The translations under genes were made by a program, and so were the position numbers. Shown in pieces: positions 10,521-22,987 of a DNA stretch of 64,000 nucleotides. The first letter of the stretch is position 1; every line of letters begins with the position of its first letter. Source of the DNA: Marchantia polymorpha subsp. ruderalis (taxonomy: Eukaryota > Streptophyta > Marchantiopsida > Marchantiales > Marchantiaceae); contig AP031354.1 of assembly GCA_037833965.1 (NCBI GenBank), forward strand, positions 18,888,001-18,952,000, read 5' to 3'. Under the pieces are notes generated by a model. It was not told the origin of the DNA. It made no database searches and worked only from the letters and a program-made list of their open reading frames with translations.

Positions 10521-11260
10521 CTTCCTAGCGTGGATGGGTCTAGCTTGACAAACGGGGCGTGCGGTGGGAATTCAGTCCCATGCTTGGTACCCTAGAACAA
10601 GTTGCCCTGAGCGTTCCCTCCTAACAAACAAAAAAAGTTTCACTGCTTGAAATAATTGAGGGATTGACGGAAGTACATTATCTGACATATATTTATCTAA
10701 TCAGAACGAGTACTTTACATATAGAGTTTATCTAGAGAATATAAGATATATACAGGATATGCAGTATGTCATATACGTGCTATGAATGTTTCCTTGGAAA
10801 GAATAACAACTTGACGACCTAATGTGATCCTCATTTACAAAATTTAACCTTGTGATTATAGACATGTACAATTTTATTATTTATTTGAAATTACTAAAAA
10901 TTGATTTCACATTTGAAAAATATCATTCTTAATTAAAAAATTAAATTTTATTATAGTAAAACATGCAATATTGTTTATTATATATACAAGAGCATTCAAA
11001 CATATCTTGCAATATGTAAGATAAAAGAAAATTTACATTTGAATAATATTATTAATTTTTTCTAAAATATTTTACAATATACGATTTATATAAAATTGTA
11101 GAATGTGAATCTTATATTGTATAATCCAATTTCGTAAAAACTTCTAAAGTGAAATTTCAAGATACAATTTTTAAAAATAGCTTCAAGAGAATTAATTTTT
11201 CTAACCAATGAAAGATTTCATAAATTTGGCTTTGTTAGTGCTATGAAACAAACAATAGAT
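10521..11260. repeat. AT-rich PAL upstream spacer shared by three units
   Basis: No gene. The sequence is recognisably shared with 20874-22678 and 54635-55245 (for example CTTGGAAAGAATAACAACTTGA, then TAATGTGATCCTCATTTAC, then CCAATGAAAGATTTCATAAA). It is uninterrupted here at the spot where the unit-2 copy carries the fold-back element. Confidence 0.7.
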
Positions 11261-13144
11261 TCCCATTTAAGTTTGCATCCGTTTAAGTACCCATCCCAAT
11301 TAAGTACGCATTTTGATAGAAAAGTTGTAGGTATCAACATTTTTAGAGATTTCGCGGTAACATTTTAGGTGAATTTCAATGTAACATATAGTGAATCATC
11401 ATTTGAGTCATGTTCTGGTTTTTTTTGGTTTGGATTTAAGTAAAATTGCTTGGAACTTGCCTTGAAATTCTTGAAATGATTTTTTGAAATCGTCAAATGA
11501 ATCTTCTGTTTCTCATTGAAAGTTAGAGCACGCAATTGATACTCAATATCAAGAATCTGCTTATAGAAAGGCTCAAATCCTATGATTCCACAATCTATTC
11601 TTGTAAATTAACATCGTTGTTTTCATCAAGACCTTCATTAATCTTCATCAAATTGAACAATCTTTTGACATCTTCCAACACTACTCTGGCAAATTCTTTA
11701 TTGCTTTTGTCGTCATTGTGAACAAATTCTTCCAAATCTTATCGGTTGATAGATAAATTTAAGTTTTTGATGATTTAGGCTAACTTGAAGACAATCACAT
11801 TAATTTTGCTCTCCACCCCTTATTCCGATTCCGAATTCATGAGCTCTTCACTCCAGAATGCATTTTTTATAGAGCTTGACGAGACAAAATTCCAGGCTTC
11901 TTTTACATAGCTTGTAGCATTCAACATGTGCGTTGAAATTCCATAGAATATTCATGCTGCATCTCGTTGCAGTTTTTTTTTCAATTCTCTTTTTTGCTAC
12001 TTCAACTTCTCATCAAGCTCGTAAATGTTGAGGGTATCCTTGAGATCTAGATATTTGTATTGTTTTTTAACAGAGACCATGATTTATGTACACAAGCTTG
12101 TTTCTAGCTGGTACAGTTAGGAGGTAAAAAAATTACACAAATGTTGTCACGTTTGAAAGCATTGAAGTGTATTAGCGCATTATTCATCAATAAGAAAAAA
12201 AGCAGTCATGTTTGTCTTTTGATATTTTAAACAAATACTTCGTTGAACTACCTCCATCAAGTTTTCACGTCCATACAAGCCTTCTCTTGATGAAAACAAG
12301 GATTTAGCCAGTGTCGGTCCTTGATACACGTTGGGTCTTTTGGCTTTCTAATCATACGCAAGGAATTTTATGTGTTGTAGATGCGTTGGTGCAAACTATC
12401 AGAGATACACAATCTTTCATTTTCTTTTTGCCTCCAGTGCTTTAAATGAACTCGTTCGGCATAACAATAGAATATTTGGAAAGCAGGATAAAAAACAATC
12501 TAGTCTTGTCCATGTTGTGATCTTCCTTAGGGTTATATTGAGTGATGATGAGCGATAATTCTTTTAAGACTGATAGGTATCCTCGTCATTTTTGTCAATT
12601 CTCCCACTTGCTTCATAAAAAAACAGTTTTTGTAGACCTTGATGTGTTTTGAAACGATGAAGCCATTATTATGAAGCCTTAAAATCTGAATCCGAAATAG
12701 ATAACGTTAAAGCAATACCTTCCGCTTTTGCAGTGGCAAAAAATGGCGGGACATGGAGTTTGACACAACGCATTGTGTCAATCCAAATGTACAACATATC
12801 TTTAAGTTCACAAAATTATCCAAGTGAAGCTTTCAAGATATTCTACTTCGCTTCTTTAAAGAGAAAAGCCGATCATTCGAGTATAAATCTCATTTTCACT
12901 AGATCTTCCGTACAGTGTCTTTGCTTATTTCATACTTATGCGCTAGAGCGCATTTGTTTGGACCTTCCTACTTTCTTAGTTTTTAAATGTTATTTTAACT
13001 TGACGACTCATTCAAACGTTTGATGATCAATTCTTTTGACAATGAAGCGATATGCAAGTGATCTAGAAATGGCGATGTTAAGGATGCATCTACCGGGTAA
13101 GTAGTCACACAATTTTAGGATTCAAGGTGGCAACTTAAGTGGGA
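11261..13144. mobile_element. Element Z1, AT-rich TIR-like element
   Basis: About 1.9 kb bounded by TCCCATTTAAGTT at the left and the inverted AACTTAAGTGGGA at the right (12 of 13 positions pair). It is present at the same place in the unit-2 gap (22679-30816) and absent in the unit-3/4 gap, where the flanks are joined near 55245. Minus-strand reading shows patches such as KYLDLKDTLNIYELDEKLK that recur in the other copy near 29750, so it once encoded a protein I do not recognise; all frames are now broken. No clear target duplication. Confidence 0.55.
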
Positions 13145-13250
13145 GACTACTGTATAGTATATACCATAACATTAACAAAGCAAATAAACAACAAAACTTT
13201 TATTATATATCTTTTGTGAAAAGTGCTAATTATATTAGGTATAAATTTAG

Positions 13251-13494
13251 TGTTGGGTTTAACTCAAGTTTGTTAGTTATCGTATATAATGTGAGTCAAG
13301 ATTTATATATATTAACTAACAAATAATATGAAGTATGTGAAGTCGAGTGTCTTTTTGACTTTGAAACTTGATAAACTATTAGTTTTTCCTTGTACAAAGC
13401 TATGAATTGGGATTGAACCACAAACCTGTTGTTTCTTATATGTATTGGTATTTACGTGCTTTTGCTTTGTATATTATTGTGTTTTGATTCTACA
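13251..13494 (+). repeat. Ty1/copia LTR (truncated element)
   Basis: 244-bp LTR beginning TGTTGGGTTTAACTC and ending GATTCTACA, homologous to the LTRs at 30905-31160 and 47247-47471. A primer-binding site follows directly. The rest of this copia copy is mostly deleted. Confidence 0.85.
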
Positions 13495-13496
13495 AA

Positions 13497-13509
13497 TGGT
13501 ATCACAACC
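13497..13509 (+). other. Primer-binding site for initiator tRNA-Met
   Basis: TGGTATCACAACC lies two bases after the LTR end and resembles the usual TGGTATCAGAGCC primer-binding site of plant copia elements (11 of 13). Confidence 0.75.
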
Positions 13510-13517
13510 TAGGTTTA

Positions 13518-14065
13518 TGTGGTGCACAGCTTTTTTGATTTTTGCATAAAGAAGTAAATTTGAAGTATATTGGCTATGGAACATGTACATATAGGTTCAT
13601 AGCCATGGGAGTTAGGAGATATAGTGAAAATTGAGTAAATGATAGTAAGTAGGATGCAATCCGTCTTTGGCCGAACATCTTCGGACTTTGGCGCAGTCAT
13701 CTTCGGCGATGTAGTAGGTGGTCTTCGGCGAAGACGACTTGTCACAATTCAAATTTGCCAGAGGTCGGACAAGAACTAATTGCAATGCAAGTGCCAATTC
13801 GCGCGCGTGTGAGTAGCGTTAGGACGTTGAGGGTAAAGGCACGAAGCGGGCACTCCACGCCGATATTGAGAGGGAGACTTGCAATCGGGAGCATCGAAGA
13901 GTACACGGAAGGAGACATGGCGCGACCTAGTAAAAGCCGCAGTATCAAAGTTGATACTGCTCAAGGTGCCCGATATGGAATTGCGGAAGTATCGTTGAGA
14001 GGTAATCACATCACGCCTTGATTTTCTGCTCTAGAATTGAAATTGCGCTGCAATCTAGCTGATGC
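13518..14065 (+). mobile_element. Element F0, truncated E/F-family copy
   Basis: Starts TGTGGTGCACAGCTTTTTTG just after the copia primer-binding site and parallels F1 (from 22988) base for base through the conserved GTGCCAATTCGCGCGCGTGTG block and the start of its protein frame (ATG at 13917, MARPSKSRSIKVD). Similarity to F1 stops near 14065, where the copy is cut off. Includes copies of the TTCGGCGAAG motif. Confidence 0.75.
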
Positions 14066-14572
14066 GTTGACCCGAGTTATTCTTTTGGCAAATTTTAATA
14101 TACATTACGCTACTATCCAAGTTTTGCATGAGGAACACAGGCTTTGTTTACTAATAATTCAATCAACTCTTTATATTATTATTCTATCATGGTTTTTTTT
14201 ACTTAATTCTTGTTTTACTAATTTCCTAATTAGTTATATATTTAATATATGATTATACATGTTTTCTATGAACATTCAAATATATTTAACAAAGAGATTC
14301 CAGAATTTAAGAAAAGAGACGATTCTAAAATTTTATATAAAATCCTATCTACTAAATCTGAATATAAATAAATATAAATCTTATAGACTACTTTTAATAA
14401 TGTTAATATCATAGAATTGTTCTCTTAAATATTCAACTCCTTAGTTCTCAAGGGACAATGGTCGCCCTACCAAAAGTGGTCCCTTGATTAATGGAGTTGC
14501 GTGGTATGCGCTCACACTCTATTCTAAGATGAGCACTTTGGTCTTGATAGCAAGGACTTAGTTGTATACAAT
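14066..14572. other. Copia 3' remnant and AT-rich CHS upstream DNA
   Basis: Around 14140-14220 the sequence matches the copia internal 3' end at 47100-47180 (ATTATTATTCTATCA run); the polypurine tract and 3' LTR are missing. From about 14235 it matches the CHS upstream flank at 47745 onward. A GGTCGCCCTACCAAAAG motif at about 14460 is shared with the other two class-2 CHS genes. Confidence 0.6.
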
Positions 14573-14770
14573 GTTAGGTGGCAGGAGGTCGGGCCGGACT
14601 CGGGCCCGCCGGATCAGAACTCTGCGTAGACCGTATGAGAAATGTGACCGCGAGTACTGGGTCAACCCTCTCCTTCCGCGCCGCCATTGTTAGGACTTCA
14701 CCCATCCTGCTGACCCGAGTCTATAGACTCCATCCACTCAACTCTGGCCCCCGAGGGACCTCTCCTTGAC
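14573..14770 (+). promoter_or_regulatory. Conserved upstream block of CHS copy 2
   Basis: GC-richer block containing GGCAGGAGGTCGGGCC, GGATCAGAACTCTGCGTAGA and TTAGGACTTCACCCATCC, closely shared with 48140-48330 and 55991-56190 and absent from the CHS genes at 4382 and 63329. Its position 210-410 bp before the ATG and its conservation amid drifting AT-rich DNA suggest a promoter or leader role. No convincing TATA box is visible between it and the ATG. Confidence 0.5.
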
Positions 14771-14982
14771 TTCCGCACTTGGCACCAGTACTTAACCTCA
14801 GAACTCACATTCTAGATCACCACCACTAGCTTGGTCCACATTCGATTGTTTGCAAAATCTGTGCTACATTTAATTATAATTCACTAGGAATAGCTGGGAC
14901 ATCCCTCCTAGATCTCAAAATTTGCTGAGTGAAGATCCCATACGTTTCGACTTGCTCGAAAGTGTAGATTTCAGCTGAAGAA

Positions 14983-16324
14983 ATGGCAAACATCGGCCAT
15001 GGTGCTGCGTACAGACACCCAAGGGCTGTTGGACCGGCAACAGTTCTAGCAATTGGCAAAGCTACTCCTCCCACAGCTTTTCCTCAAAGTGAATACCCGG
15101 ACTTCTTTTTCGACATCACCAACACCAGTCACAAGACTGAGCTCAAAGCCAAATTCGCTCGTATATGTAAGTGTGCTCATTGTTCTCTCGATCGTTCGAT
15201 TCATAGAATGTACTGTAAGATTTCCTCACCTAGAGTTGATTTATTGTCTACCTGTTTTGGATCGAACCATTCTCAATTCTTTCGTCACTGCCTGATCATC
15301 TTTTCTGTGTCCTTCTCTATGTTCAGGCAAGAATTCGGGCATCAACAAGAGGTACTTCCACTGCACAGAGGACATTCTGAAGGCCAACCCTTCGATGTGC
15401 ACTTATCTGGAGCCTTCACTTGATGTTCGACAGGACATTGCCATCAGAGAGGTGCCCAGACTGGCGGAGAAGGCAGCCGTCGAGGCCTTGGCGGAATGGG
15501 GCCAACCCAGATCCCAGATCACTCACGTCGTCTTCGCAACCACGAGCGGAGTGAACATGCCCGGAGCTGATCTCACTCTCACCAGACTTTTGGGGCTGAA
15601 TCCCAATGTGAACCGCACCATGCTGTACCAGCAAGGGTGCTTCGGAGGAGCCACGGTTCTGCGTGTGGCCAAGGACCTGGCCGAGAACAACAAGGGCGCC
15701 CGAGTATTGACAGTGGTGAGCGAGCTGACATGCGTGACCTTCCGAGCACCCAACGAGGAACATCTGGACAATCTGGTGGGTTCAGCCATCTTCGGTGATG
15801 GAGCTGCAGTCCTCGTCATTGGTTCTGACCCGGTCCCTGAGGTTGAGAAACCCCAGTTTGAGATTCACTGGTCAGGTGAGACCATTCTGCCAGAGAGTGA
15901 TGGCGCCATCGAGGGACGCCTGACTGAGGCAGGCCTGATTTTCCATCTGCTGAAGGATGTTCCCGGCCTGATCTCAAGAAACACTCTTCCCATCTTCAAC
16001 AAGGCAATTGAGGTGGCAGGATCCCCCGGCTGGAACGATCTGTTCTGGTGTGTGCACCCGGGAGGTCGTGCCATTCTTGACGAAGTGGCCAAAACCCTGA
16101 GCTTGAAGCCAGAGAAGATGGAGGCAACTAGAGATGTTCTCTACAACTACGGAAACATGTCTGGTGCTAGCGTACTGTTCGTACTGGATCAGATGAGGAG
16201 GCGGTCAGCTGAGAAGAAAAGCAGCACAACTGGAGAAGGTTGTGAATGGGGACTGGTGGTTGGATTCGGACCTGGTTTGACAATTGAGGTGTCGGTCTTG
16301 AAAGCAATTGCCACTGGAAACTAA
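14983..16324 (+). CDS. Chalcone-synthase-type polyketide synthase (copy 2)
   Basis: Exon 1 14983-15166, phase-1 intron 15167-15326 in the Cys62 codon, exon 2 15327-16324; 393 residues. Starts [17 protein letters not shown], which with MAS/MAN variants defines a class shared with the copies at 48537 and 56408; copy 1 instead has [16 protein letters not shown]. Catalytic Cys166, His305 and Asn338 are all present, with intact gatekeeper Phe residues, GFGPGLTIE signature and the same HPGGR variant. Exon 2 is almost identical to copy 1 after about residue 130 although the first exon and promoter differ, suggesting gene conversion of the 3' part. Expected role as in copy 1. Confidence 0.93.
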
Positions 16325-18165
16325 TAGTTTAGTTTTAGGTGGAGTGCTCGCGTCCAAGAATAATTCTTATTAAATTAGAGGGTTGACACACCGTCGAACC
16401 ATTTTTACAGGTCTGGATTGATTGCTATGGTAATGCAGGTCCCGGCAGAAGTGAGGGTTTTAGGCTTGCCTCCATGTTAGCATAGAATGATTCATCAAAA
16501 CAATTGTATATTTTTATGTTCAGGGAAGTATCGGAGTAAATCTGAGGAGCCAATAGATCAGGATACCAAGTGTAGATAGATGAAGTTTGCAAGGCTTAGG
16601 CAGCAATGCCTGTTTAGAGAACATACGATGATTCATTCCTCGGAAGGCTGGAGATCAGAAAGACGTGTATCTTACACTTACATTTGTACATCACGAAGCT
16701 CCGATATAATCAAATACTCTCCGGTTTCAGCCCAAAGTACTCAAGTGGGTTTCGTCCAACAACTTCTCTCCTTTCATGGTTCTGGAAACGTTTTGTACCT
16801 CTCACCGTCAGCTAGGGAAGGCTTTGAGAGACCAGTTTGGACGATTTGAGGAGGGCATTGAGAGGAGAAGTTTCTTTTGGGTTTAGAGATTCGATTCACA
16901 GTGTACTCCATTCACACGACTAGATGAGCTGTGTCTACGTGGTAGCATGATCAAAAAGTGAAGTGCCGGATGATGTAGCAGTTAGTTTATTCTCCAGACG
17001 AAGAATGTTGAACAGTCTCAAAAAGGCTTTTCTTTCAACTTAGAAAAATATATTCCAAGCATGGATTTTGTACCTTAATGTAATATTTGCGAGCACTCCA
17101 AGTCCCATTTATTAGAAGTTTATTGCCTATCCCAAAACGACTTAAACAATAATGCAATTTTATATGAAGGGAGAGAAGGCGCTGGAGTTCTCGAAAAGCT
17201 TTAGTTTCTATGAAAGGACCCTGAAGTTAGAAATCACTATGTGTGTGTCACTGAATAAAATTTGCTCATCTTCGGACTTTTCTGGATAGACCTGATCGTC
17301 CTACCACATTTATTTCTGAATATCTTTACATATGGTCTTGTCGAATCACGATCATGGTTCTTGATGAATTTGTCTATTTACAAAGTTAATCGCCACCTTC
17401 TGAAGCTTCGAATTCTATTTTCTAGTACGTCCAAATGCTTGAACGAAACAACTCAAGCTTTCATCAACTGTCCCAAGAGATTGATGATGCCAATGATTCG
17501 TCCTCCTTAGGTGAAAAATGAATGCTGAATACATGAGGCAACTGTTCTCGTGTATCTATGATACGCAAAGGCAGCGGCGTGTATAAATTGTCTTCACGGA
17601 TATTTAGAATCATTCATGCATGAAGGAAAGAGGCTCTTCGGAATGGATTTTCTCTCTGTCCTGAATGACATACGCACGTGTCGATGCAGACATTGCCCGA
17701 AATTGCTGAGCTAGTGCTCATAGTGCCCTCTGAGAACTGCATTCGTGCCAGGAGCATGCCAGTCCTGAATTCCTGAATGTACTGAGGTGTAGTTCCATGT
17801 CTTCTATGGATGACCTGGTCTCCAAATGCATTGCTCTCATTCTATGTTGAAGTTCAACTAAATTAGCAACTCTTGTTTCAGTTTAGTTCTTGTGGGCAAA
17901 GATCACCATTGAATTCGTCAACGACACAAGCAAGTCCTTACTCTGATCCGTGATCAGGGCTATGAGAAATATAGATTCGGACGGCATGTATTGAGGAAGA
18001 TGACTCGAAAGCAATCCTTTCATTATTCAAATTCATCTTCAAATTGTAATAACGTCAAAAGTATGAGCTGAGGCTGCTCACATTTCAGATCTCTACGGGC
18101 TATATGTACACTGGAGCTACATCCGCTTCTTCGCCTAAATCATCCCAGGGCACAACGGATTCTTA
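16325..18165. repeat. CHS-PAL tail-to-tail spacer, unit 2
   Basis: Member of the spacer repeat described for unit 1, with the same landmarks and several deletions relative to it. No gene recognised; the short open frames differ between copies. Confidence 0.75.
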
Positions 18166-20364
18166 TTAAACTACAATTTTGCAAGGCTTGATTGATTTGG
18201 GACACCCATTCCAGCCTGCCAAACATTGAATCAGGGGCGAAGCCATCTTGCCTTGCGAGATGGCTTCATAGACAAGCTCGATATCCTGTCCTGGCGACCT
18301 CGTCTCCGTGCCCACGAGTAATTTGGTACCCAAAGATCTAACAAAATCGTAGAGGGGATAGCTTCTGCAGTCGCTGATTCTGTTAGGTATGGCAGCGACG
18401 CCATTGTCGAATTGCTCTCTGACTTTGGGCACCGTGGCTTCGAGATCCGTCTTGACCTGCTCCTCGAAGACTGAGATTCTTCTGAAAACACTACATCTCT
18501 CCTCTTCGTTCTCGGAACTGAGAGCATGGCTCACGAGGCATTGCCTCAGCTTCTGCATCAGAGGGTAGGATGCGCTGGTTGCATCGTCGACGTAGGAGAA
18601 TGGAGGCTGGTTGTCCACCACTTTCAAGAGATCCTTCTCACAGAAGCGCGATGGCAGTAAGCAGCCTTGGGCATCGGTGAAGAGAGTCTTCTTCGCGGCT
18701 TGAGAGACCACATTCTTGACACTCACTTGCATGTTCTCCTCCAGGTGCCGCAGATCCACTGCCTGGCACAACGCCACCAAATAGGTGGAGCACATGAGCT
18801 TGAAGATCTCGATAGCTTCCTCTGTTTTACGAGCTGAGATGAGACCCAGAGAGTTCACGTCCTGGTTGTGTTGCTCTGCACTCTGCACGTGGGTGGTCAC
18901 TGGGTTGGCCAAGTACAAGAGCTCCGAGGTGTACGATGCCATGGCTATCTCCGCTCCTTTGAATCCATAGTCCAAGCTCGGGTTGGGACCTCCCGTCAGA
19001 TTCGATGGAAGCCCGCCGTTATAGAAGTCGTTGACGAGCTCCGACATCTGAGCGAACATGAGCTTGCCCATGGCTGCAATTGCCAGTCGCATGTTGTCCA
19101 TGGACACTCCGATGGGAGTGCCCTGGAAGTTTCCACCGTGCACTGCCATGTCTCGGGACACATCGATGAGCGGGTTGTCGTTGACAGAGTTGATCTCCCT
19201 CTCGATGGAGTGTGTGGCTGCACGGATCACCTCGATTTGGGGGCCCAGCCACTGGGGAGACGTCCTCAGAGCGTACCTGTCCTGCTTGGGTTTCTGGAGC
19301 GGGTCCGTTTCGTGGAGCTTGGCTGCGGCCTTCATGTAGGAGCTACCCTCTAGCACATGCTCCATGATGGCAGCGGCTTCAATCTGTCCGGGGTGATGCT
19401 TGAGCTTGTGGGTGAGGTGGTCGGTGAACTCGGGCTTGCCCTGCATCACCTCACAGAACAGAGCCGACGACACTTCGGCGAAGAGCGCGAGCACGTTGGC
19501 ATCGTAGCAACATATGGAAGCCAAGGCTGAGCCGACTGCTGTACCATTCACAAGTGCGAGTCCCTCTTTGGGCTGCAGCTCGAATGGCTTCAGCAATCCG
19601 ACGAGCTTCAAAGCTTCGTGCGCAGTCACAACATCTCCGCATTCTGTGACGGCTTTGGAGTTGGGACGGCCGGTAAGCAGACCTGCAATGTAGGAAAGGG
19701 GAACGAGATCTCCTGAAGCTGTGATGGTGCCCCGAAGAGGAAGTTGAGGAGTGATCTGCTTGTTGAGAAATTTCTGCAGAGTTTGGAGGATGGACCACCG
19801 AATTCCGGAATACCCTTGCAGCAGAGTGTTGGTTCTCACCAGCATTGCTGCTCGGGTCGTGGAGGCCGGAAGGATGTTGGAAGCATCTTTGCCGAGAACT
19901 CCAGCGTTGAGAAAACGAATCAACTCTCTCTGTAAGTCGACCCCCTGATCAGTGCGGCGGTGGGAGGTGGCACCGAAGCCTGTAGTGACACCGTAAGTGT
20001 CAGTGCCCTTCCTCATGTGGTGGAGCACCCATTCCGAGCTCTCGTCAACGCGGTCCTTAGCTACAGCTGCGTCGAGGACCACAGTGACGTCAGGACGCCT
20101 GGCAACCGCTGCAACCTGGGCCACTGTGAGCGTCACGCCCTGAATGACCACCTCCTTCTCGTTCTGAAATTCCTGCACCAGGTCGAAGACCTCCTCCCAG
20201 TGACTGCAATCCATGGCACGGGCTGCCTTTGCCCAATTCAGGGGATCTTCTGTTCGTGGAGCGACCTGGGCCGTAGGGTGTGAACAGTACTGCATCGAAT
20301 CTGCAGTCTTCTCATCAGACATTTTCATCTGCTGAAAATTCGATGAGAAGAATTCGTTCATCAT
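18166..20364 (-). CDS. PAL: Phenylalanine ammonia-lyase (copy 2)
   Basis: 732 residues from ATG at 20364, no intron, same active-site set as copy 1: Tyr124, MIO triad Ala216-Ser217-Gly218, Phe151-Leu152 selectivity pair, NQD 500-502. The C-terminal SIKPCKIVV is identical in all three copies. Relative to copy 1 there are only about ten substitutions, concentrated in the first 100 residues (for example EVFDLV for EVMDLV), and the rest of the gene is nearly identical at the DNA level, indicating a very recent duplication or conversion. The upstream frame is open as far as a TAG near 20543 but contains no ATG. Confidence 0.95.
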   Translation of the reverse strand: MMNEFFSSNFQQMKMSDEKTADSMQYCSHPTAQVAPRTEDPLNWAKAARAMDCSHWEEVFDLVQEFQNEKEVVIQGVTLTVAQVAAVARRPDVTVVLDAAVAKDRVDESSEWVLHHMRKGTDTYGVTTGFGATSHRRTDQGVDLQRELIRFLNAGVLGKDASNILPASTTRAAMLVRTNTLLQGYSGIRWSILQTLQKFLNKQITPQLPLRGTITASGDLVPLSYIAGLLTGRPNSKAVTECGDVVTAHEALKLVGLLKPFELQPKEGLALVNGTAVGSALASICCYDANVLALFAEVSSALFCEVMQGKPEFTDHLTHKLKHHPGQIEAAAIMEHVLEGSSYMKAAAKLHETDPLQKPKQDRYALRTSPQWLGPQIEVIRAATHSIEREINSVNDNPLIDVSRDMAVHGGNFQGTPIGVSMDNMRLAIAAMGKLMFAQMSELVNDFYNGGLPSNLTGGPNPSLDYGFKGAEIAMASYTSELLYLANPVTTHVQSAEQHNQDVNSLGLISARKTEEAIEIFKLMCSTYLVALCQAVDLRHLEENMQVSVKNVVSQAAKKTLFTDAQGCLLPSRFCEKDLLKVVDNQPPFSYVDDATSASYPLMQKLRQCLVSHALSSENEEERCSVFRRISVFEEQVKTDLEATVPKVREQFDNGVAAIPNRISDCRSYPLYDFVRSLGTKLLVGTETRSPGQDIELVYEAISQGKMASPLIQCLAGWNGCPKSIKPCKIVV

Positions 20365-20627
20365 CTCGAAAGCTCGGTCGATCGAAAGCCCAAACTTCTC
20401 CTGAAGATCGGCAGACGTAGTCAATGATTCCTTCGGAGTCTTGCTCACATCGTAATCTCGGACTCTTAGTAGATTCTGGAAGAACGAAACTCCGCTGTTT
20501 AGAATTGAGAGGAAGAACTGTTTGCAAGAAGCGAACAGTTTCTAACGGAAAGTGCACAGCGAAGTGTCAAGGAGCAGACAGATCGGGAAGCCGAACTGCT
20601 GATGAGAGATAAATGACGGCCCTCGTG

Positions 20628-20635
20628 CTATATAC
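20628..20635 (-). promoter_or_regulatory. TATA box of PAL copy 2
   Basis: GTATATAG on the minus strand, 264 bp upstream of the chosen start, as in the other PAL copies. Confidence 0.65.
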
Positions 20636-20737
20636 TCAGCAGCCTTGCGGAACTGTGGAGTCCTTTCCGTTGTGATCGGGACCGCACTACCATCAAGTCT
20701 CTGCGGTGGAAATTATTGTCGCGCAAGTCCCCATGCA

Positions 20738-20762
20738 AGGGACGGTCCAAGGGACGGTCCAA
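20738..20762. repeat. 12-bp tandem duplication in PAL copy 2 promoter
   Basis: AAGGGACGGTCC occurs twice in a row before AACGATGG; the PAL promoters at about 10403 and 54510 have it once. Confidence 0.75.
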
Positions 20763-20867
20763 CGATGGAGGACCCTGCAAAGCGTACATTGACAAAGATC
20801 CTAGAGCTATCAGACTCCATCAGACTCAACCAGCCTCACAGAAGATTGCCATGAGGTTGAGGAAATC

Positions 20868-20873
20868 CACGTG
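20868..20873. promoter_or_regulatory. G-box in PAL promoter, copy 2
   Basis: CACGTG inside TCCACGTGCTGCC, with the paired CGTGGA a few bases on; same place as in the other two PAL promoters. Confidence 0.5.
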
Positions 20874-21073
20874 CTGCCTAGCGTGGACGGGTCTAGCTTT
20901 ACAAACGGAGCGTATGGTGGGAATTCATTCCCATACATGGGAGACTAGAACAAGTTGCCCTGAGCCTTCCCTCCTAACAAACAAAAAGGTTTTGCTCCCT
21001 GGAATAAAAACAGGATTGACAAAAGGAAATGATATATTTTTGACATAAATAAATACGGGATTGACATGTGATT

Positions 21074-22161
21074 GGAGTGCTAGTTATAAGTTACTTTGGG
21101 CTAATCATCACTCACCCTAGTATAAGATATACCAGGATTAGTCTAAGGTTATAGGGTCCAATGGATTCAGTTTATTGCTCTCTAACATGGGTGTACTCCT
21201 TGCAAACAAACTATGGTGACCACTGTACCCCGTTGTGGATTGCCCACAACATGCACGCACCTTGTATCCTCTCAGCTGGACTCGGCTCGTCCTCCTGCTG
21301 GTCTGATCTGACCAAATGCCTGTAGCGGGTGCTGCTGGCAATGTGGTGGGCTGGCCTAACGGCTTTGGGGCGGGATGGGAAATGGATGTGTGAGCCAACG
21401 GAGTTGAGGAGGGAGGGAGTGAAAGGGGCGAAGTACGAAGGAGGAATAAGGTGCTGACTGACTGAATTGATGTGCACAATTCGGTTTCATATGATATTCA
21501 GGTCAGATCATCCAGGAGGTACAAAGGTCGTTTGTTGCAGACTCAATGACGTCTTCAGAAAGCTCCCAATGTGCGCCTCATGATAACTTCTGGAATATGT
21601 AACCTCAAAAGAAAATTTTTGTCATTCTTGCTGGCTGTTGCAGCTGAATAAATGAGTGAGTGAATCAATAGACAAGCTCCCCGGTCGAAGGTTCGACTCT
21701 CGCTGGATCTTTGGTCAATATCTATCTTCCAAATAGAGGCCTAGTCCCGATAGGAACCGAAGGCCTCGCTCTTGTTCCTTACTTCCTACTTTGCCCCTCA
21801 ATCTTCCTATCTCCTCAACTCCGTTGGCTCACACATCCATCCCCCGCCCTGCTCCAAATTTCCGTCAGGTCGGCCCATCACATTGACGCAATCGACATTG
21901 AGGCAAGTGGCAGCAGCAGGCATTTGGTCAGATCAGACCAGCAATAGGACGAGCCGAGTACATCTAAGAGTACCCAAGGTGCGTGCGGGTTGCGGGCAAT
22001 CCAAAACGGAGTACAGTGGCCACCTTAGTTTGAGGATTACAGCCATGTTAGAAGAGCCATAAATTGAATCCACTGTCACCTATAACCTTAGACCAATCTT
22101 GATTTATGGTATATTATGGTGAGTGATGATTAGCCCAGAGTGAGGGATAACTAGTCACTCC
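21074..22161. mobile_element. Fold-back element with about 390-bp inverted arms
   Basis: The left arm (about 21074-21450) and right arm (about 21768-22161) are imperfect reverse complements; ends are GGAGTG...CACTCC with an inner shared block GGGCTAATCATCACTCACC. Both arms read as related peptide shadows (RHLVRSDQQ-type) only because they are inverted copies. The roughly 310-bp loop has no gene. The element interrupts DNA that is continuous in the unit-1 spacer at about 10678 (ACATTATCTGACATATATTT), giving an empty site. Target duplication not clear. A non-autonomous DNA element is most likely. Confidence 0.8.
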
Positions 22162-22678
22162 CTTATCTAACATATATTTATTTAATCACAATGGGTACAT
22201 TACATATACAGTATATGTAGAGAGTATAAGATATACACAAGATATGTAGTCTATCATATACTCGTTATGATTGTTTTCTTGGAATAAATAACAACTTGAT
22301 GACCTAATGTGATACTCGTTGTGGTTATAGACATGTATAAATTTTGTATTTATTTAAAACTATTCAAAAATAATTTCACATTCATCAAATATTATATTTT
22401 TTTAAATTATATTTATCATGGCATTAAACATGCAATATTGTTTATTGTATATGTAAGAGCATTCATACATATCTTGAAATTTCTAAGATACAAATAAATC
22501 TACATTTGAATAATATTTTCAAATTTTCTTAAAATATATCACATTGTGTATTGTGACGTATTTTAAGAAAATTTCAAGATCCAATGTTTTTAAATTGTTT
22601 CAAGAAAATTAATTTTTTATAGCCAATGAAAGATTTCATAAATTTGGCTTCATCAATGTTATGGAACGTATAGAAGAC
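22162..22678. repeat. AT-rich PAL upstream spacer resumed, unit 2
   Basis: Continues the homology to 10690-11260 after the fold-back element. No gene. Confidence 0.65.
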
Positions 22679-22987
22679 TTCCAATTAAATACGCATTTTA
22701 ATAGAAAAGTTTAGCATTTAGTATCAACATTTTTAGAAATTTCACGGAAACACATGAGGAATTTCAATTAACCATATCGTGATTCGTCAACTAATTCATT
22801 TTTTGATTATTTTTTGCATCTGGCTTTGAGTACTACTGCTTGGATCTTGACTTAAATTTTTTGAGATTGTCAAATGAATCTTTGGCTTTTGTTTGAATGT
22901 TATAGCACAACAACTGACATAAATTCAATATCAAAAATATGCTTATACAAAGGTTCAAATCCATGAAATCCAAATCTATCATGTGAT

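Noticed and set aside
20315-20557. 80-codon minus frame overlapping the PAL start (also 54071-54313)
   Set aside because: It begins with GTG, not ATG, and is the alternate frame of the PAL leader and first codons; conservation follows from the PAL duplication.
21670-21720. tRNA-like B-box (GGTTCGACTC) in the fold-back loop
   Set aside because: The bases around it do not form a T-arm stem and no A box or acceptor stem could be paired.
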